A stretch of 64,000 nucleotides of DNA from Fulvimarina manganoxydans (lineage in GTDB: Bacteria; Pseudomonadota; Alphaproteobacteria; Rhizobiales; Rhizobiaceae): assembly GCF_900176465.1 (NCBI RefSeq), contig NZ_FWXR01000006.1, positions 1-64,000 on the forward strand. Reading direction: 5' to 3'. The translations under genes and the position numbers were made by a program. Each line of letters begins with the position of its first letter. Position 1 is the first letter of the stretch. Shown here piece after piece: positions 41,948-50,920 of the stretch. The notes beneath the pieces are model-generated. The model worked only from the letters and a program-made list of their open reading frames with translations, searched no databases and was not told the DNA's origin.

Positions 41948-42023
41948 GGATCAGGCATGGTGCGCCGTACTTCGGACTGGGCCGCTGAGTGAGCGCTGGG
42001 GCTCGATCCGACGCTCGGTTTTC

Positions 42024-42551
42024 TCAGAGTGGCCTGGTCATGAAGACCGCGTCGGCGCCATAGCTCGTCAATTTGGCGGCCGGCATACGGAAATCGCGTT
42101 CGAAGCCGAAGCGGGACCAAAAGTCCACCGTCCCATAGACTGATATGAGGCATGCAACTTCAAGGCCCTTGCCGGTCGCAAGCAGCCGCTCGATCGCATG
42201 GGTGATGAGGCCTTGCCCGCGAACGGCCGGCAGAAGCGCGACGTCGTGAATATAGAACGCGTCGCGATCGGCCGGGATCGCTTCGATCGGGACGTTGAGT
42301 TCGGGCGGCTCGCTGAGGCGAATCGGATGGGCCATGGCATAGCCGTTGACGATACCGTTGCGTTCGAGCACGAGGCATCCTGAGGGAAAAGTCGACAAGC
42401 GGCTCGCGAAGACGGCCTCGTCTTCCGGCAGGCCGGGATGAACCTTGTCGGCAATCGCCAGGACGGCGGGAAGGTCGCGGGGCTTCATCGCGCGCCATAG
42501 CGCTTTTCTCTCGCCTTCCTCTCCCAGTGCCTCGCCCTTCGTCTTTGTCAT
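42024..42551 (-). CDS. GNAT-family N-acetyltransferase
   Basis: A 175-residue acetyltransferase. The acetyl-CoA pyrophosphate loop is RGQGL (residues 111-115) after the strand FYIHDVALLPAV, and VYGTVDFWSRFGFERDFRMP is the C-terminal GNAT motif. The acceptor substrate is unknown. It is convergent with the MarR gene and divergent from the sulfate assimilation operon. Confidence 0.85.
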   Translation of the reverse strand: MTKTKGEALGEEGERKALWRAMKPRDLPAVLAIADKVHPGLPEDEAVFASRLSTFPSGCLVLERNGIVNGYAMAHPIRLSEPPELNVPIEAIPADRDAFYIHDVALLPAVRGQGLITHAIERLLATGKGLEVACLISVYGTVDFWSRFGFERDFRMPAAKLTSYGADAVFMTRPL

Positions 42552-42799
42552 GTCGCCTCCCGTCCCCTTCGACGTCTTTTCGTCCCGGCCGTCTTGTCTT
42601 CGGCCAGTTCGGAACGATTCTATCGCCGGGCGCCGGCCTTGGCGAAAATTCTTTTCCGCCTCGCCTCTTTCACGGCAATCGCAGACGGCGAAGCGCGAGA
42701 TCGATTGGCCTATCTAGATGGCATGATCGATGCGCCTTCGATATTGGCGGCGTTGCGGAGCGTTGAGCCCGCTAGAATGTGACGATGGGAGACGCGACG

Positions 42800-43150
42800 A
42801 TGGCGAAGGATACCCGCGCCGGATCGAAGGTGAGAGGCGACAAGCTGCCCGCCATCCTCATGGCGAGCCACCTTCTGGACGGCGACACGGTCTTTCTGAT
42901 CAAGGGGGGCTGGACGCGCGACTCTCGCGAGGCGCGGATCGCCCATGATCAGGAGACCGCCGACGCCATGGAGGCCGAGGGCAAGGCGGCGGCCGCCGCC
43001 AATCTCGTCATCGATCCCTATCTGGTGCCGGTGGAGCTGTCCGAGACCGGCCACCCGGTCGCTAAGCATTTCCGCGACGTGATGCGCCAGAAGGGTCCGT
43101 CCATTCATCCCGACATGGGCAAGCAGGCCGATTTCGGCCCCATCGCCTGA
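42800..43150 (+). CDS. DUF2849 protein of the sulfate assimilation locus
   Basis: A 116-residue protein (LPAILMASHLLDGDTVFLIK, GGWTRDSREARIAHDQETAD, DPYLVPVELSETGHPVAKHF) matching DUF2849, which is repeatedly found directly before the sulfite reductase gene in alphaproteobacteria. The ATG at 42800 has GGGAG eight bases upstream and is preferred over 42779 and 42785. Its biochemical role is unknown; linkage implies a function in siroheme or sulfite metabolism. Confidence 0.8.
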   Translation: MAKDTRAGSKVRGDKLPAILMASHLLDGDTVFLIKGGWTRDSREARIAHDQETADAMEAEGKAAAAANLVIDPYLVPVELSETGHPVAKHFRDVMRQKGPSIHPDMGKQADFGPIA

Positions 43151-43204
43151 GCCGCAAAGCGCCTCCGAGCCCTTATCGAGAGCCGAACCGCAAGGATCGA
43201 CACC

Positions 43205-44893
43205 ATGTATCGCTATGACGAATTCGACGAGCGCTTCGTGCGCGAGCGGGTCGCCCAGTTCCGCGCCCAGGTCGCCCGCCGCCTCGACGGCTCGCTCTCG
43301 GAAGACGAGTTCAAGCCGCTGCGTCTCAAGAATGGGCTTTATCTCCAGCTTCACGCCTATATGCTGCGCATCGCCGTGCCCTATGGCACGATGAACACCC
43401 GCCAACTGCGCCAGCTCGCGCACATCGCCCGCACTTACGACAAGGGCTATGGCCACTTCACGACGCGCCAGAACCTGCAGTTCAACTGGCCGAAGCTGAA
43501 GGATATCCCCGACATTCTCGACCTTCTGGCCGATGTCGAGATGCATGCCATTCAGACCTCGGGCAATTGCATCCGCAACGTCACCTCCGACCAATTTGCC
43601 GGGGTCGCCGCCGACGAGGTGGAGGACCCGCGCCTCACCGCCGAGCTAATCCGCCAATGGTCGAGCCAGCATCCCGAATTCGTCTGGCTGCCGCGAAAGT
43701 TCAAGATCGCGGTGACGGGAGCCGAGCACGACCGTGCGGCGATCAAGGTTCACGACATAGGGCTGAAGATCAAACGCGATACGCAAGGCCGGGTTGGCTA
43801 TGAGGTCATCGTCGGCGGCGGTCTCGGCCGCACGCCGATGATCGGCAAGGTCATCCGCGACTTCCTGCCGAAGGACGAGCTGCTCGCCTATCTGGAAGCG
43901 GTCATGCGCGTCTATAATTCGGAAGGGCGCCGGGACAACAAGTTCAAGGCGCGGGTGAAGATCCTTGTCCACGAGACGGGCGAGGCGGAGTTCCGTGATC
44001 GCGTCGAGGCCGAATATGCCAAGCTCGACGGGCCGACCATCAATGCGCCGGCCGAAGAGATCGAGCGTATCGCGGCCTATTTCGCGCCGCCCGCCTATGA
44101 AAGCCTGCCCGCGACCTCCGAGACCCTCGCCAAGGCGCGGGCCGAGGATGCGGCCCTCGATCGCTTCGTCGAGCAGAACGGCTTTGCCCACAAGCAGCCG
44201 GGCTATATCGCTCTGACGATCTCCTTGAAGCCAGTGGGCGGCGTGCCGGGCGACATGTCGGATGCGCAGATGGAAGCCTTCGCTGACATCGCCGATCGCT
44301 ACTCGCTGGGCGAAATCCGCGTCACCCACAGCCAAAATCTCGTTTTGCCCCATGTGAAGCAGGACGACGTGCCGGCCGTCCATGCGGCGCTGAAGGAAGC
44401 GGGTCTGGCAACGGCCAATGCCGGCCTCGTGACGGATATCATTGCCTGTCCGGGTCTCGACTACTGTGCGCTCGCCACCGCCAAATCGATCCCGATCGCC
44501 CAAGAGATCGCCAAGACCTTCGCCGACGAGGCGCGGCAGAAGGCGATCGGCGAGCTGCCGATCAAGATCTCCGGCTGCATCAATGCCTGCGGCCATCACC
44601 ATGTGGGCGCGATCGGCATTCTCGGCCTCGAAAAGGGCGGCCGCGAGAACTACCAGATCACCATCGGCGGCGATGCCACCGAACATGCGAGCCTCGGCGA
44701 GCGTCTGGGGCCCGGCATCGACGCCGAAGACGTGCCGGGCGCGATCGAGGCGGTCGTCGAGACCTATCTTTCCGAGAAGAGCGGCGCCGAGAGCTTCATC
44801 GAGACGGTGCGGCGCACGGGCCCCGAGCCGTTCAAGACGCGCTTTGCAGATTACATCGCCTCGCGCCAGACACAGACGGAGGCCGCCGAGTAA
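43205..44893 (+). CDS. cysI: Sulfite (nitrite/sulfite) reductase hemoprotein
   Basis: A 562-residue siroheme and 4Fe-4S enzyme that reduces sulfite to sulfide. The cluster ligands are Cys415 and Cys421 (ACPGLDYCA) and Cys458 and Cys462 (SGCINACGHHH). The siroheme phosphate-binding Arg and Lys region lies at FTTRQNLQFNW and NCIRNV near residues 85-125. Internal pseudo-symmetry is visible. It is followed by DUF934 with a one-base overlap (TAATG). The adjacent cysH and cysDN favour sulfite over nitrite as substrate. Confidence 0.92.
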   Translation: MYRYDEFDERFVRERVAQFRAQVARRLDGSLSEDEFKPLRLKNGLYLQLHAYMLRIAVPYGTMNTRQLRQLAHIARTYDKGYGHFTTRQNLQFNWPKLKDIPDILDLLADVEMHAIQTSGNCIRNVTSDQFAGVAADEVEDPRLTAELIRQWSSQHPEFVWLPRKFKIAVTGAEHDRAAIKVHDIGLKIKRDTQGRVGYEVIVGGGLGRTPMIGKVIRDFLPKDELLAYLEAVMRVYNSEGRRDNKFKARVKILVHETGEAEFRDRVEAEYAKLDGPTINAPAEEIERIAAYFAPPAYESLPATSETLAKARAEDAALDRFVEQNGFAHKQPGYIALTISLKPVGGVPGDMSDAQMEAFADIADRYSLGEIRVTHSQNLVLPHVKQDDVPAVHAALKEAGLATANAGLVTDIIACPGLDYCALATAKSIPIAQEIAKTFADEARQKAIGELPIKISGCINACGHHHVGAIGILGLEKGGRENYQITIGGDATEHASLGERLGPGIDAEDVPGAIEAVVETYLSEKSGAESFIETVRRTGPEPFKTRFADYIASRQTQTEAAE

Positions 44894-45396
44894 TGACCGT
44901 CATCACCCCCACCGGCGAAAAGCCGGACGCTTATGGTGCCGCCGAGACGATCGAAGAGGCGCTTGCGATGGATGGCGTGCCGCTCCTGCCGCTCGCTCTT
45001 GCTCCGGCCTATTCGGAGAAGCGGCCCGAGGCGCGCTTTGCGCTTCTCGTCGCCAACGACACGCCGGTTGACGAGATCGCGCCCTTCTTTGGTCAGGCCG
45101 AGACGATCGCGGTCGCCTTTCCGGCCTTTGCCGACGGGCGCGGTTTCTCGCTCGCCAAGCGCCTGCGCCGCGACGGTTACGAGGGCACCTTGCGTGCCCG
45201 CGGTCCGTTGATCGCCGATCAGTTCGCCGATGCGCTCGCTTGCGGTTTCGACGAGGTCGATCTGCCGGAAACCATGGCCAACCGCCAGCCGGTCCAGCAA
45301 TGGTTGGAGGCCAAGGACTCCATGAGCGTCCACTACCAGACCGGCTATGGCGAGGACCGGTCGATCCTGCAGCAGCGCCTGGCGGCGCGCAGATAG
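44893..45396 (+). CDS. DUF934 protein (sulfite reductase accessory)
   Basis: A 167-residue protein with the DUF934 pattern: DTPVDEIAPFFGQAETIAVA, FPAFADGRGFSLAKRLRRDG and YEGTLRARGPLIADQFADAL. It is regularly encoded between the sulfite reductase and CysH, and is coupled to both here. It lacks obvious metal ligands; an electron-transfer or assembly role has been suggested for the family without proof. Confidence 0.85.
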   Translation: MTVITPTGEKPDAYGAAETIEEALAMDGVPLLPLALAPAYSEKRPEARFALLVANDTPVDEIAPFFGQAETIAVAFPAFADGRGFSLAKRLRRDGYEGTLRARGPLIADQFADALACGFDEVDLPETMANRQPVQQWLEAKDSMSVHYQTGYGEDRSILQQRLAARR

Positions 45397-45404
45397 GAAG
45401 AGCC

Positions 45405-46154
45405 ATGACCACGGATCTGAAGACCCTTGCGGGAACGTTGAATGCCGAGTTCCCCGCGCTGTCTCCGCTCGATCGTCTGAAGCGGCTGCGCGAAGCCGTC
45501 TCCGGGCGGCTGGTCTTCACGACCAGCCTGGGCATCGAGGACCAGATGATTACCCATCTGATCTTCTCGAACGCCATCAAGATCGAGGTCGTCACGCTCG
45601 ATACGGGCCGGCTCTTTCCCGAGAGCTACGAGGTCTGGCGGCGCACCGAGGAGACTTACGGCAAGCGGATCCACGCCAAATATCCGCAGGCCGAGGCGCT
45701 CGAAAATCTTATCGAGGAGCAGGGGATCGACGGCTTCTACCACGCCAAGGAGTTCCGCCTGAACTGCTGCGGCGTGCGCAAGATCGAGCCGCTCGGCCGG
45801 GCGCTTGCCGGCGCCAATGGCTGGGTCACCGGCCTTCGGGCCGATCAGTCCGCCAATCGCCACGACATGGATTTCGCCGGTTACGATTCCGTGCGCGGTC
45901 TGATCAAGGCCAATCCAATCTTCGACTGGTCCCGAGAGGACGTCGCCGCCTTCACAAAGGAGAACGGCGTGCCGGTCAATGTCCTGCACGACCAGGGCTT
46001 CCTGTCGATCGGCTGCGCGCCCTGTACGCGCGCGCTGGAACCCGGCGAGCCGGAGCGGGCAGGGCGTTGGTGGTGGGAAGACGACACCAAGCGCGAATGT
46101 GGCCTGCATGTGCCGGGCGCGAGCGAAGGCGTTCGATCCCCCGTTCAAGCCTAA
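45405..46154 (+). CDS. cysH: Adenylylsulfate (APS) reductase, assimilatory
   Basis: A 249-residue PP-loop-type enzyme. It has the paired CC at residues 121-122 (LNCCGVRKIEPL) and CxxC at 204-207 (IGCAPCTRAL), the 4Fe-4S ligand set that marks reductases using APS directly, plus the catalytic C-terminal Cys232 (ECGLH). This fits the absence of an APS kinase domain in the locus. The ATG at 45405 has AGGAAGAG upstream; the frame further upstream overlaps DUF934. Confidence 0.92.
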   Translation: MTTDLKTLAGTLNAEFPALSPLDRLKRLREAVSGRLVFTTSLGIEDQMITHLIFSNAIKIEVVTLDTGRLFPESYEVWRRTEETYGKRIHAKYPQAEALENLIEEQGIDGFYHAKEFRLNCCGVRKIEPLGRALAGANGWVTGLRADQSANRHDMDFAGYDSVRGLIKANPIFDWSREDVAAFTKENGVPVNVLHDQGFLSIGCAPCTRALEPGEPERAGRWWWEDDTKRECGLHVPGASEGVRSPVQA

Positions 46155-46365
46155 CGGCGCCGAGGCGGCTCAGGTCCGATTGCGGGGTTTCATTCTCGGG
46201 CTCGGGCCGGGTTAACGACGGGCGTCGGTATTCGCAACTTTAGATAAATATCAGCGCCTCATGCGGGCGCTATCGATACGATATGACGAGCCGCCGCCGA
46301 CGCGGCCACCGACAGACCGCAAGCGACGAGATGCTGGCGGTCCAAACAGCCAAAGGCTCAGTGCC

Positions 46366-47268
46366 ATGAAGCATATGACGCATCTGCAAAGGCTCGAAGC
46401 CGAGTCGATCTTCATCATCCGCGAGGTGGCGGCGAGTGCCGAGAACCCGGTGATGCTCTATTCGATCGGCAAGGATTCGGCGGTGATGCTGCATCTCGCC
46501 ATGAAGGCGTTCGCCCCCGGCAAGCCGCCATTCCCGCTGCTCCATGTGGATACCACTTGGAAGTTCCGGGAGATGATCGAATTCCGCGATCGGCGTGCCA
46601 AGGAGCTGGGCATCGATCTGATCGTCCACACCAATCAGCAAGGTGTCGAAGCCGGCATCAATCCCTTCGATTCCGGCTCCCGCGTCCATACGGATGTGAT
46701 GAAGACCGAGGCGCTCAAGCAGGCTTTGAACAAATACAAGTTCGACGCGGCCTTCGGTGGCGCGAGGCGCGACGAGGAAAAGAGCCGCGCCAAGGAGCGC
46801 GTCTTTTCCCTGCGCTCGGCCGAGCATCGCTGGGACGCCAAGAACCAGCGCCCGGAGCCTTGGCGGCTGTTCAACACCCGCAAGAAGAATGGCGAGAGCT
46901 TCCGCGTCTTCCCGCTGTCCAATTGGACCGAGCAGGATGTCTGGGACTATATCGCGATCGAGAACATCCCCGTGGTGCCGCTCTATTTCGCCGCGCCTCG
47001 GCCGATCGTGAAGCGCGACGGCGCGCTGATCATGCGCGACGACGATCGCATGAAGCTTCAGCCCGGCGAGACGATCGAGACCATGATGGTCCGCTTCCGC
47101 ACGCTCGGCTGCTACCCGCTGACCGGTGCCGTCGAGTCCGAGGCTGCCACCCTCGAAGAGGTGATCGCCGAGATGCGCGGCTCGCGCGTCTCCGAGCGCC
47201 AGGGCCGCGTGATCGATCGCGATTCCGGCGCCTCGATGGAAGAGAAGAAGCAGGAAGGCTATTTCTGA
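46366..47268 (+). CDS. cysD: Sulfate adenylyltransferase subunit 2
   Basis: A 300-residue PP-loop subunit forming APS from sulfate and ATP. The pyrophosphatase loop [13 protein letters not shown] starts at residue 33, and the [20 protein letters not shown] and [14 protein letters not shown] blocks are typical. The start at 46366 gives the family length; an open extension upstream is nonconserved. About 210 bp separates it from cysH, so a second promoter is possible. Its stop overlaps the cysN start (TGATG). Confidence 0.93.
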   Translation: MKHMTHLQRLEAESIFIIREVAASAENPVMLYSIGKDSAVMLHLAMKAFAPGKPPFPLLHVDTTWKFREMIEFRDRRAKELGIDLIVHTNQQGVEAGINPFDSGSRVHTDVMKTEALKQALNKYKFDAAFGGARRDEEKSRAKERVFSLRSAEHRWDAKNQRPEPWRLFNTRKKNGESFRVFPLSNWTEQDVWDYIAIENIPVVPLYFAAPRPIVKRDGALIMRDDDRMKLQPGETIETMMVRFRTLGCYPLTGAVESEAATLEEVIAEMRGSRVSERQGRVIDRDSGASMEEKKQEGYF

Positions 47269-49016
47269 TGACGACCAACGCTCTGCGTTCGAACCGCCTT
47301 CCCGACGAAGCGGACGAGGCGACTGCCGCACCCGCCGCCGCTCTGGAAGACGAAACCTTTGCCGGTCCCGCCCCGGACGATGCGGCGCTGCGCCCGAGCA
47401 TCGTCGATCCGCAAGCGGGGATCGAGCCGGTGGTCGCGCCGGCGGCCTCGCTCCTGCGCTTCATCACCTGTGGGTCGGTGGACGACGGCAAGTCGACCCT
47501 GATCGGCCGTCTTCTCTATGAGACCAACGCGGTCTTCGACGACCAGATGGAGGCGCTCGAAAAAGACTCCAAGAAGTTCGGCACGACGGGCGGCGATCTC
47601 GACTTCGCCCTTCTCGTCGACGGGCTTTCGGCCGAGCGCGAACAGGGCATCACCATCGATGTCGCCTATCGCTATTTCTCGACCGGCAATCGCGCTTTCA
47701 TCATCGCCGATACGCCGGGCCACGAGCAATATACGCGCAATATGGCGACGGGTGCTTCCCAGGCCGAACTCGCGGTGATCCTGGTCGATGCGCGCAAGGG
47801 CATTCTGCCCCAGACGCGGCGCCACTCCTTCATCACTTCGCTGGTCGGCATCAAGTCGGTGGTCATCGCCATCAACAAGATGGATCTTGTCGATTTCGCC
47901 GAGGAGCGGTTCGAGGCGATCAAGCGCGACTATGAGGCGATCCTGCCTTCGCTGGGCTTCACGGACGTCGCTTACATCCCGCTTTCGGCCAAGAATGGCG
48001 ACAACATCGTCAAGCGTTCGCCGAACACGCCCTGGTATGATGGCGAGACCCTGCTTCAGCATCTGGAGCGCGTCGAGCCGAAGACCTTCGAGGCCGATGG
48101 CGGCCCGTTCCGTCTGCCTGTCCAATGGGTGAACCGGCCCAATCTCGACTTTCGCGGCTTTTGCGGAACGGTGGCGAGCGGGCGCGTTAAGGCGGGCGAT
48201 GCGGTAATCTCGCTGCCCTCCGGCCAGCGCACGAGCGTCAAGGCGGTGTGGAGCCCAGATGGCGAGACGAGTGAGGCCCGCACGGGCGACGCGATCACCT
48301 TGACGCTCACCGAAGAGGTGGACGTCTCGCGCGGCGACGTGCTGGTGGCGGCCTCCGATATGGTGCGGCCGGTCAAGACGCTCGATGCGACGATCCTCTG
48401 GATGGTCGATCGCGCCCTCGTCCAGGGCGGGCGCTTCGTCGCCAAGATCGGTTCGCATCAGACGCCGGCGACGGTGCGCAGCCTCGACGGCTCGTTCGAT
48501 ATTCATTCCTATGAGCTCAAAAGCGCCAATGCGCTTCTGATGAATGAAATCGGCAAGGTGACGGTCGCCTTCGATCGGCCGCCGGTCGCCACGACCTATG
48601 AGGAGAATCGCGAACTCGGCGCCTTCATCCTCATCGATCAGCTAACCAATGAGACGGTCGCGCTCGGCATCGTCACCGCCATTCCGCAAGCCGCTAGCGC
48701 TTCGACGCCGAGCGGCCCCGACAGCGCCAATGCGGACAAGGGCGTCGATGGCCTGAAAGCCCTATGGTATGGCGAGGCGAGCGGCGATAAGGCGGCGACG
48801 AGCCGCCTCCTGAAGCTGCGCGGCGTCACCGCCGCCGTCCTCTTCGTGCTTGCCGTGCTCTTCACCATGCCGGTCTGGGGTGCTCTGCTTCTCGCCGCGA
48901 TCGACTTTGCCGGGCGCCCGCTTCTCTATGCGCTCATCGACCGGACCGGTGGCAGAGACGGCAGATCGGCCAAGGAGACGAAGTCGTCCCTGCTTCGGGA
49001 CGGGGAGGGCATATGA
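47268..49016 (+). CDS. cysN: Sulfate adenylyltransferase subunit 1 with membrane C-terminal extension
   Basis: A 582-residue GTPase subunit. G1 GSVDDGKST is at residues 69-77, AEREQGITIDVAYRYF is the G2 region, DTPGHEQYTRNM is G3 and NKMDL is G4, followed by the beta-barrel domains. Instead of the frequent CysC (APS kinase) fusion, it ends in about 60 residues with two hydrophobic helices (VTAAVLFVLAVLFTMPVWGA, LLLAAIDFAGRPLLYALI) that may tether the complex to the membrane. A 60-residue N-terminal arm is acidic and Ala-rich. It overlaps a small membrane-protein gene by 4 bp. Confidence 0.9.
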   Translation: MTTNALRSNRLPDEADEATAAPAAALEDETFAGPAPDDAALRPSIVDPQAGIEPVVAPAASLLRFITCGSVDDGKSTLIGRLLYETNAVFDDQMEALEKDSKKFGTTGGDLDFALLVDGLSAEREQGITIDVAYRYFSTGNRAFIIADTPGHEQYTRNMATGASQAELAVILVDARKGILPQTRRHSFITSLVGIKSVVIAINKMDLVDFAEERFEAIKRDYEAILPSLGFTDVAYIPLSAKNGDNIVKRSPNTPWYDGETLLQHLERVEPKTFEADGGPFRLPVQWVNRPNLDFRGFCGTVASGRVKAGDAVISLPSGQRTSVKAVWSPDGETSEARTGDAITLTLTEEVDVSRGDVLVAASDMVRPVKTLDATILWMVDRALVQGGRFVAKIGSHQTPATVRSLDGSFDIHSYELKSANALLMNEIGKVTVAFDRPPVATTYEENRELGAFILIDQLTNETVALGIVTAIPQAASASTPSGPDSANADKGVDGLKALWYGEASGDKAATSRLLKLRGVTAAVLFVLAVLFTMPVWGALLLAAIDFAGRPLLYALIDRTGGRDGRSAKETKSSLLRDGEGI

Positions 49017-49201
49017 TCGATCTCTTTTCGAGACGTCGTTTCGCCGAGTGTCATGCAGCGCCCTGTCAGGGCGCCGATCGTCAGGGCGACGCCCATCGAC
49101 AGCTGGAAAAGCGCATTCAACACGAGAAGCGGATCAACGCTCTCTATGTCGCCTTCGCCGCGACCGCCTTTCTGGCCTTCACCTTCGGCCTGATCGGATA
49201 G
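49013..49201 (+). CDS. Small membrane protein at the end of the cys operon
   Basis: A 62-residue protein with a charged N-terminal half (RQLEKRIQHEKRINALYVAF) and one C-terminal transmembrane helix (AATAFLAFTFGLIG). It is coupled to cysN by a 4-bp overlap. It may pair with the membrane tail of CysN; the family is not recognised. Confidence 0.6.
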   Translation: MIDLFSRRRFAECHAAPCQGADRQGDAHRQLEKRIQHEKRINALYVAFAATAFLAFTFGLIG

Positions 49202-49267
49202 CGGGTCGCAGCTTTCGAAGGACGAGGAGGCGCCGGAAAGGTCGGCGCCTCCGCAACGACCGAGCGA

Positions 49268-50041
49268 TCAGCGATTCTTGAATTGCGGGCTGCGCTTCTG
49301 GACGAAGGCAGCCATGCCCTCGCTCTGGTCGTCCGTCGCAAAGGTCGCGTGGAAGAGGCGGCGCTCATATTTCAGGCCGGCATCGAGCGGCGTCTCGAAG
49401 GCCTGGAGCACCGACTCCTTGGCCGACATCACCGCCGGCAGCGAGAAGTCGGCGATCTTCTCGCCAATCTTCAAGGCGTCCTCGAGAAGGTCCGCCGTGG
49501 GGACTACGCGTGAGACCAAGCCGCAGCTTTCCGCTTCCGCCGCATCCATCAATCGGCCGGTCAGGACGAGATCCATGGTCTTGGCCTTGCCGATCGAACG
49601 GGCAAGGCGCTGAGTGCCGCCCATGCCCGGCAGGATGCCGAGGGTAATTTCGGGCTGCCCGAATTTGGCGTTTTCCGCCGCGATCACGATGTCGCACATG
49701 GCTGCGACCTCGCAGCCACCGCCGAGCGCATAGCCCGATACGGCCGCGATCAACGGTTTGCGGACCTCCGTCAGCCGATCCCAGCCGCGCCAGAGATCGG
49801 CGAGATAAGCTTCCGAATAGCCGAGCTTTTCCATCTCCTTGACGTCGGCGCCGGCGGCGAAGGCCTTCTCCGAACCGGTGAGGACGATGGCGCCAATCTT
49901 GGCGTCGCCGTCGAAATCCGCGGCCGCCTGACAAATCTCGCGCATCATCAGCTGGCTGAGCGCATTCATCGCCTTCGGCCGGTTGAGGGTGATCAATCCG
50001 ACGCGCCCGCGGGGCTCCGCCTTGATCGTTTCATACGCCAT
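49268..50041 (-). CDS. Enoyl-CoA hydratase
   Basis: A 257-residue crotonase-fold enzyme hydrating trans-2-enoyl-CoA. The oxyanion-hole motif [16 protein letters not shown] contains Glu111, and [20 protein letters not shown] contains Glu131, the two catalytic glutamates of true hydratases. The ATG at 50041 yields the family length. It is transcribed in the same direction as the upstream regulator gene, 204 bp away, and is probably a separate unit. Confidence 0.9.
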   Translation of the reverse strand: MAYETIKAEPRGRVGLITLNRPKAMNALSQLMMREICQAAADFDGDAKIGAIVLTGSEKAFAAGADVKEMEKLGYSEAYLADLWRGWDRLTEVRKPLIAAVSGYALGGGCEVAAMCDIVIAAENAKFGQPEITLGILPGMGGTQRLARSIGKAKTMDLVLTGRLMDAAEAESCGLVSRVVPTADLLEDALKIGEKIADFSLPAVMSAKESVLQAFETPLDAGLKYERRLFHATFATDDQSEGMAAFVQKRSPQFKNR

Positions 50042-50245
50042 GCAGTCTCGTCTCCGTTCCATATGAGGGCGCCCCGAACCGCTTTGGGCTCGCGGTGCGT
50101 GGGCCGCGCCGATTCCGTGAAGAATGAGTGGCCCATTCGGTCCGCGATTGCAAAGCGTCCACCCTGCTCGGAATATGCCTTCAGCCCAGCAATATAGGGT
50201 CGAGGATCTGTCGGCGATCAAGGCGAGACGAAAGCGTCGGGCGCG

Positions 50246-50890
50246 TTACCCGCCTAAATTGACCGCATCGACGGCTTTGCGAACGATCCTCAGATGATCG
50301 CGCATGGCGCTCGCGGCGCGCTCGCCATCACCCTCGATGATCGCATCGACGATCTTGGCATGTTCGCGATGCGAGGCTTCCGGCCGCTGGAAGGCTTCGA
50401 ATTGCAGGTTACGGAAGGGGGCAAGGCGACGGCGCACGGCCAGCGTGGTCGCCTCAAGGAAGGAGTTGCCGGAGCCGGCATAGATCGCGGTGTGAAAACG
50501 CTCGTTATGGGCCCGATAGGCCTCCACATCGTTGGTCTTCGCCGCGTCCTCTCCCTCATGATGCAGCGCCATCAGCTCGCTCAGAGCTGACCCTTGTAGA
50601 TGGCTGGCGCAAAGGCGTGCACAGAGCGCTTCGAGTTCGGCCATAACGACGAAGGTCTCGTCGAGTTGCCGATCGGTCAGGGTCGTGACGATCGTGCCGC
50701 GATGGGGGCGCGACAATGCAAGGCCATTGGTCTCGAGTTGGCGCAGCGCCTCGCGAACCGGTGTTCGCGAAACGCCGAACTCGCTGGCGAGCGAAGTCTC
50801 GTCCAGCGGGTCGCCCGGTTTCAGGATCCCATGAACGATCCTGTCGGCCAGGACCTCATGGATCATATTGGTCGATGTGCGCTTCTTCAC
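50246..50890 (-). CDS. GntR/FCD-family regulator, probable cyanurate operon regulator
   Basis: A 214-residue regulator with a winged helix-turn-helix (LASEFGVSRTPVREALRQLE, LSRPHRGTIVTTLTDRQLD) and an FCD ligand domain with Asp/His metal ligands (NERFHTAIYAGSGN, SHREHAKIVDAIIEGD). It is the last gene of the cyanurate/biuret operon, 30 bp after atzF. The perfect palindrome GATTGCATGCAATC upstream of the first operon gene has the form expected for this family, so autoregulation of the operon is likely. Confidence 0.85.
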   Translation of the reverse strand: MKKRTSTNMIHEVLADRIVHGILKPGDPLDETSLASEFGVSRTPVREALRQLETNGLALSRPHRGTIVTTLTDRQLDETFVVMAELEALCARLCASHLQGSALSELMALHHEGEDAAKTNDVEAYRAHNERFHTAIYAGSGNSFLEATTLAVRRRLAPFRNLQFEAFQRPEASHREHAKIVDAIIEGDGERAASAMRDHLRIVRKAVDAVNLGG

Positions 50891-50920
50891 ATCTTCTCAT
50901 GTGGCGCTCGCCCGTTGGCG

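Noticed and set aside
42594-42782. A 62-codon plus-strand frame before DUF2849
   Set aside because: No ribosome site or conserved pattern; it lies in the promoter gap of the cys operon.
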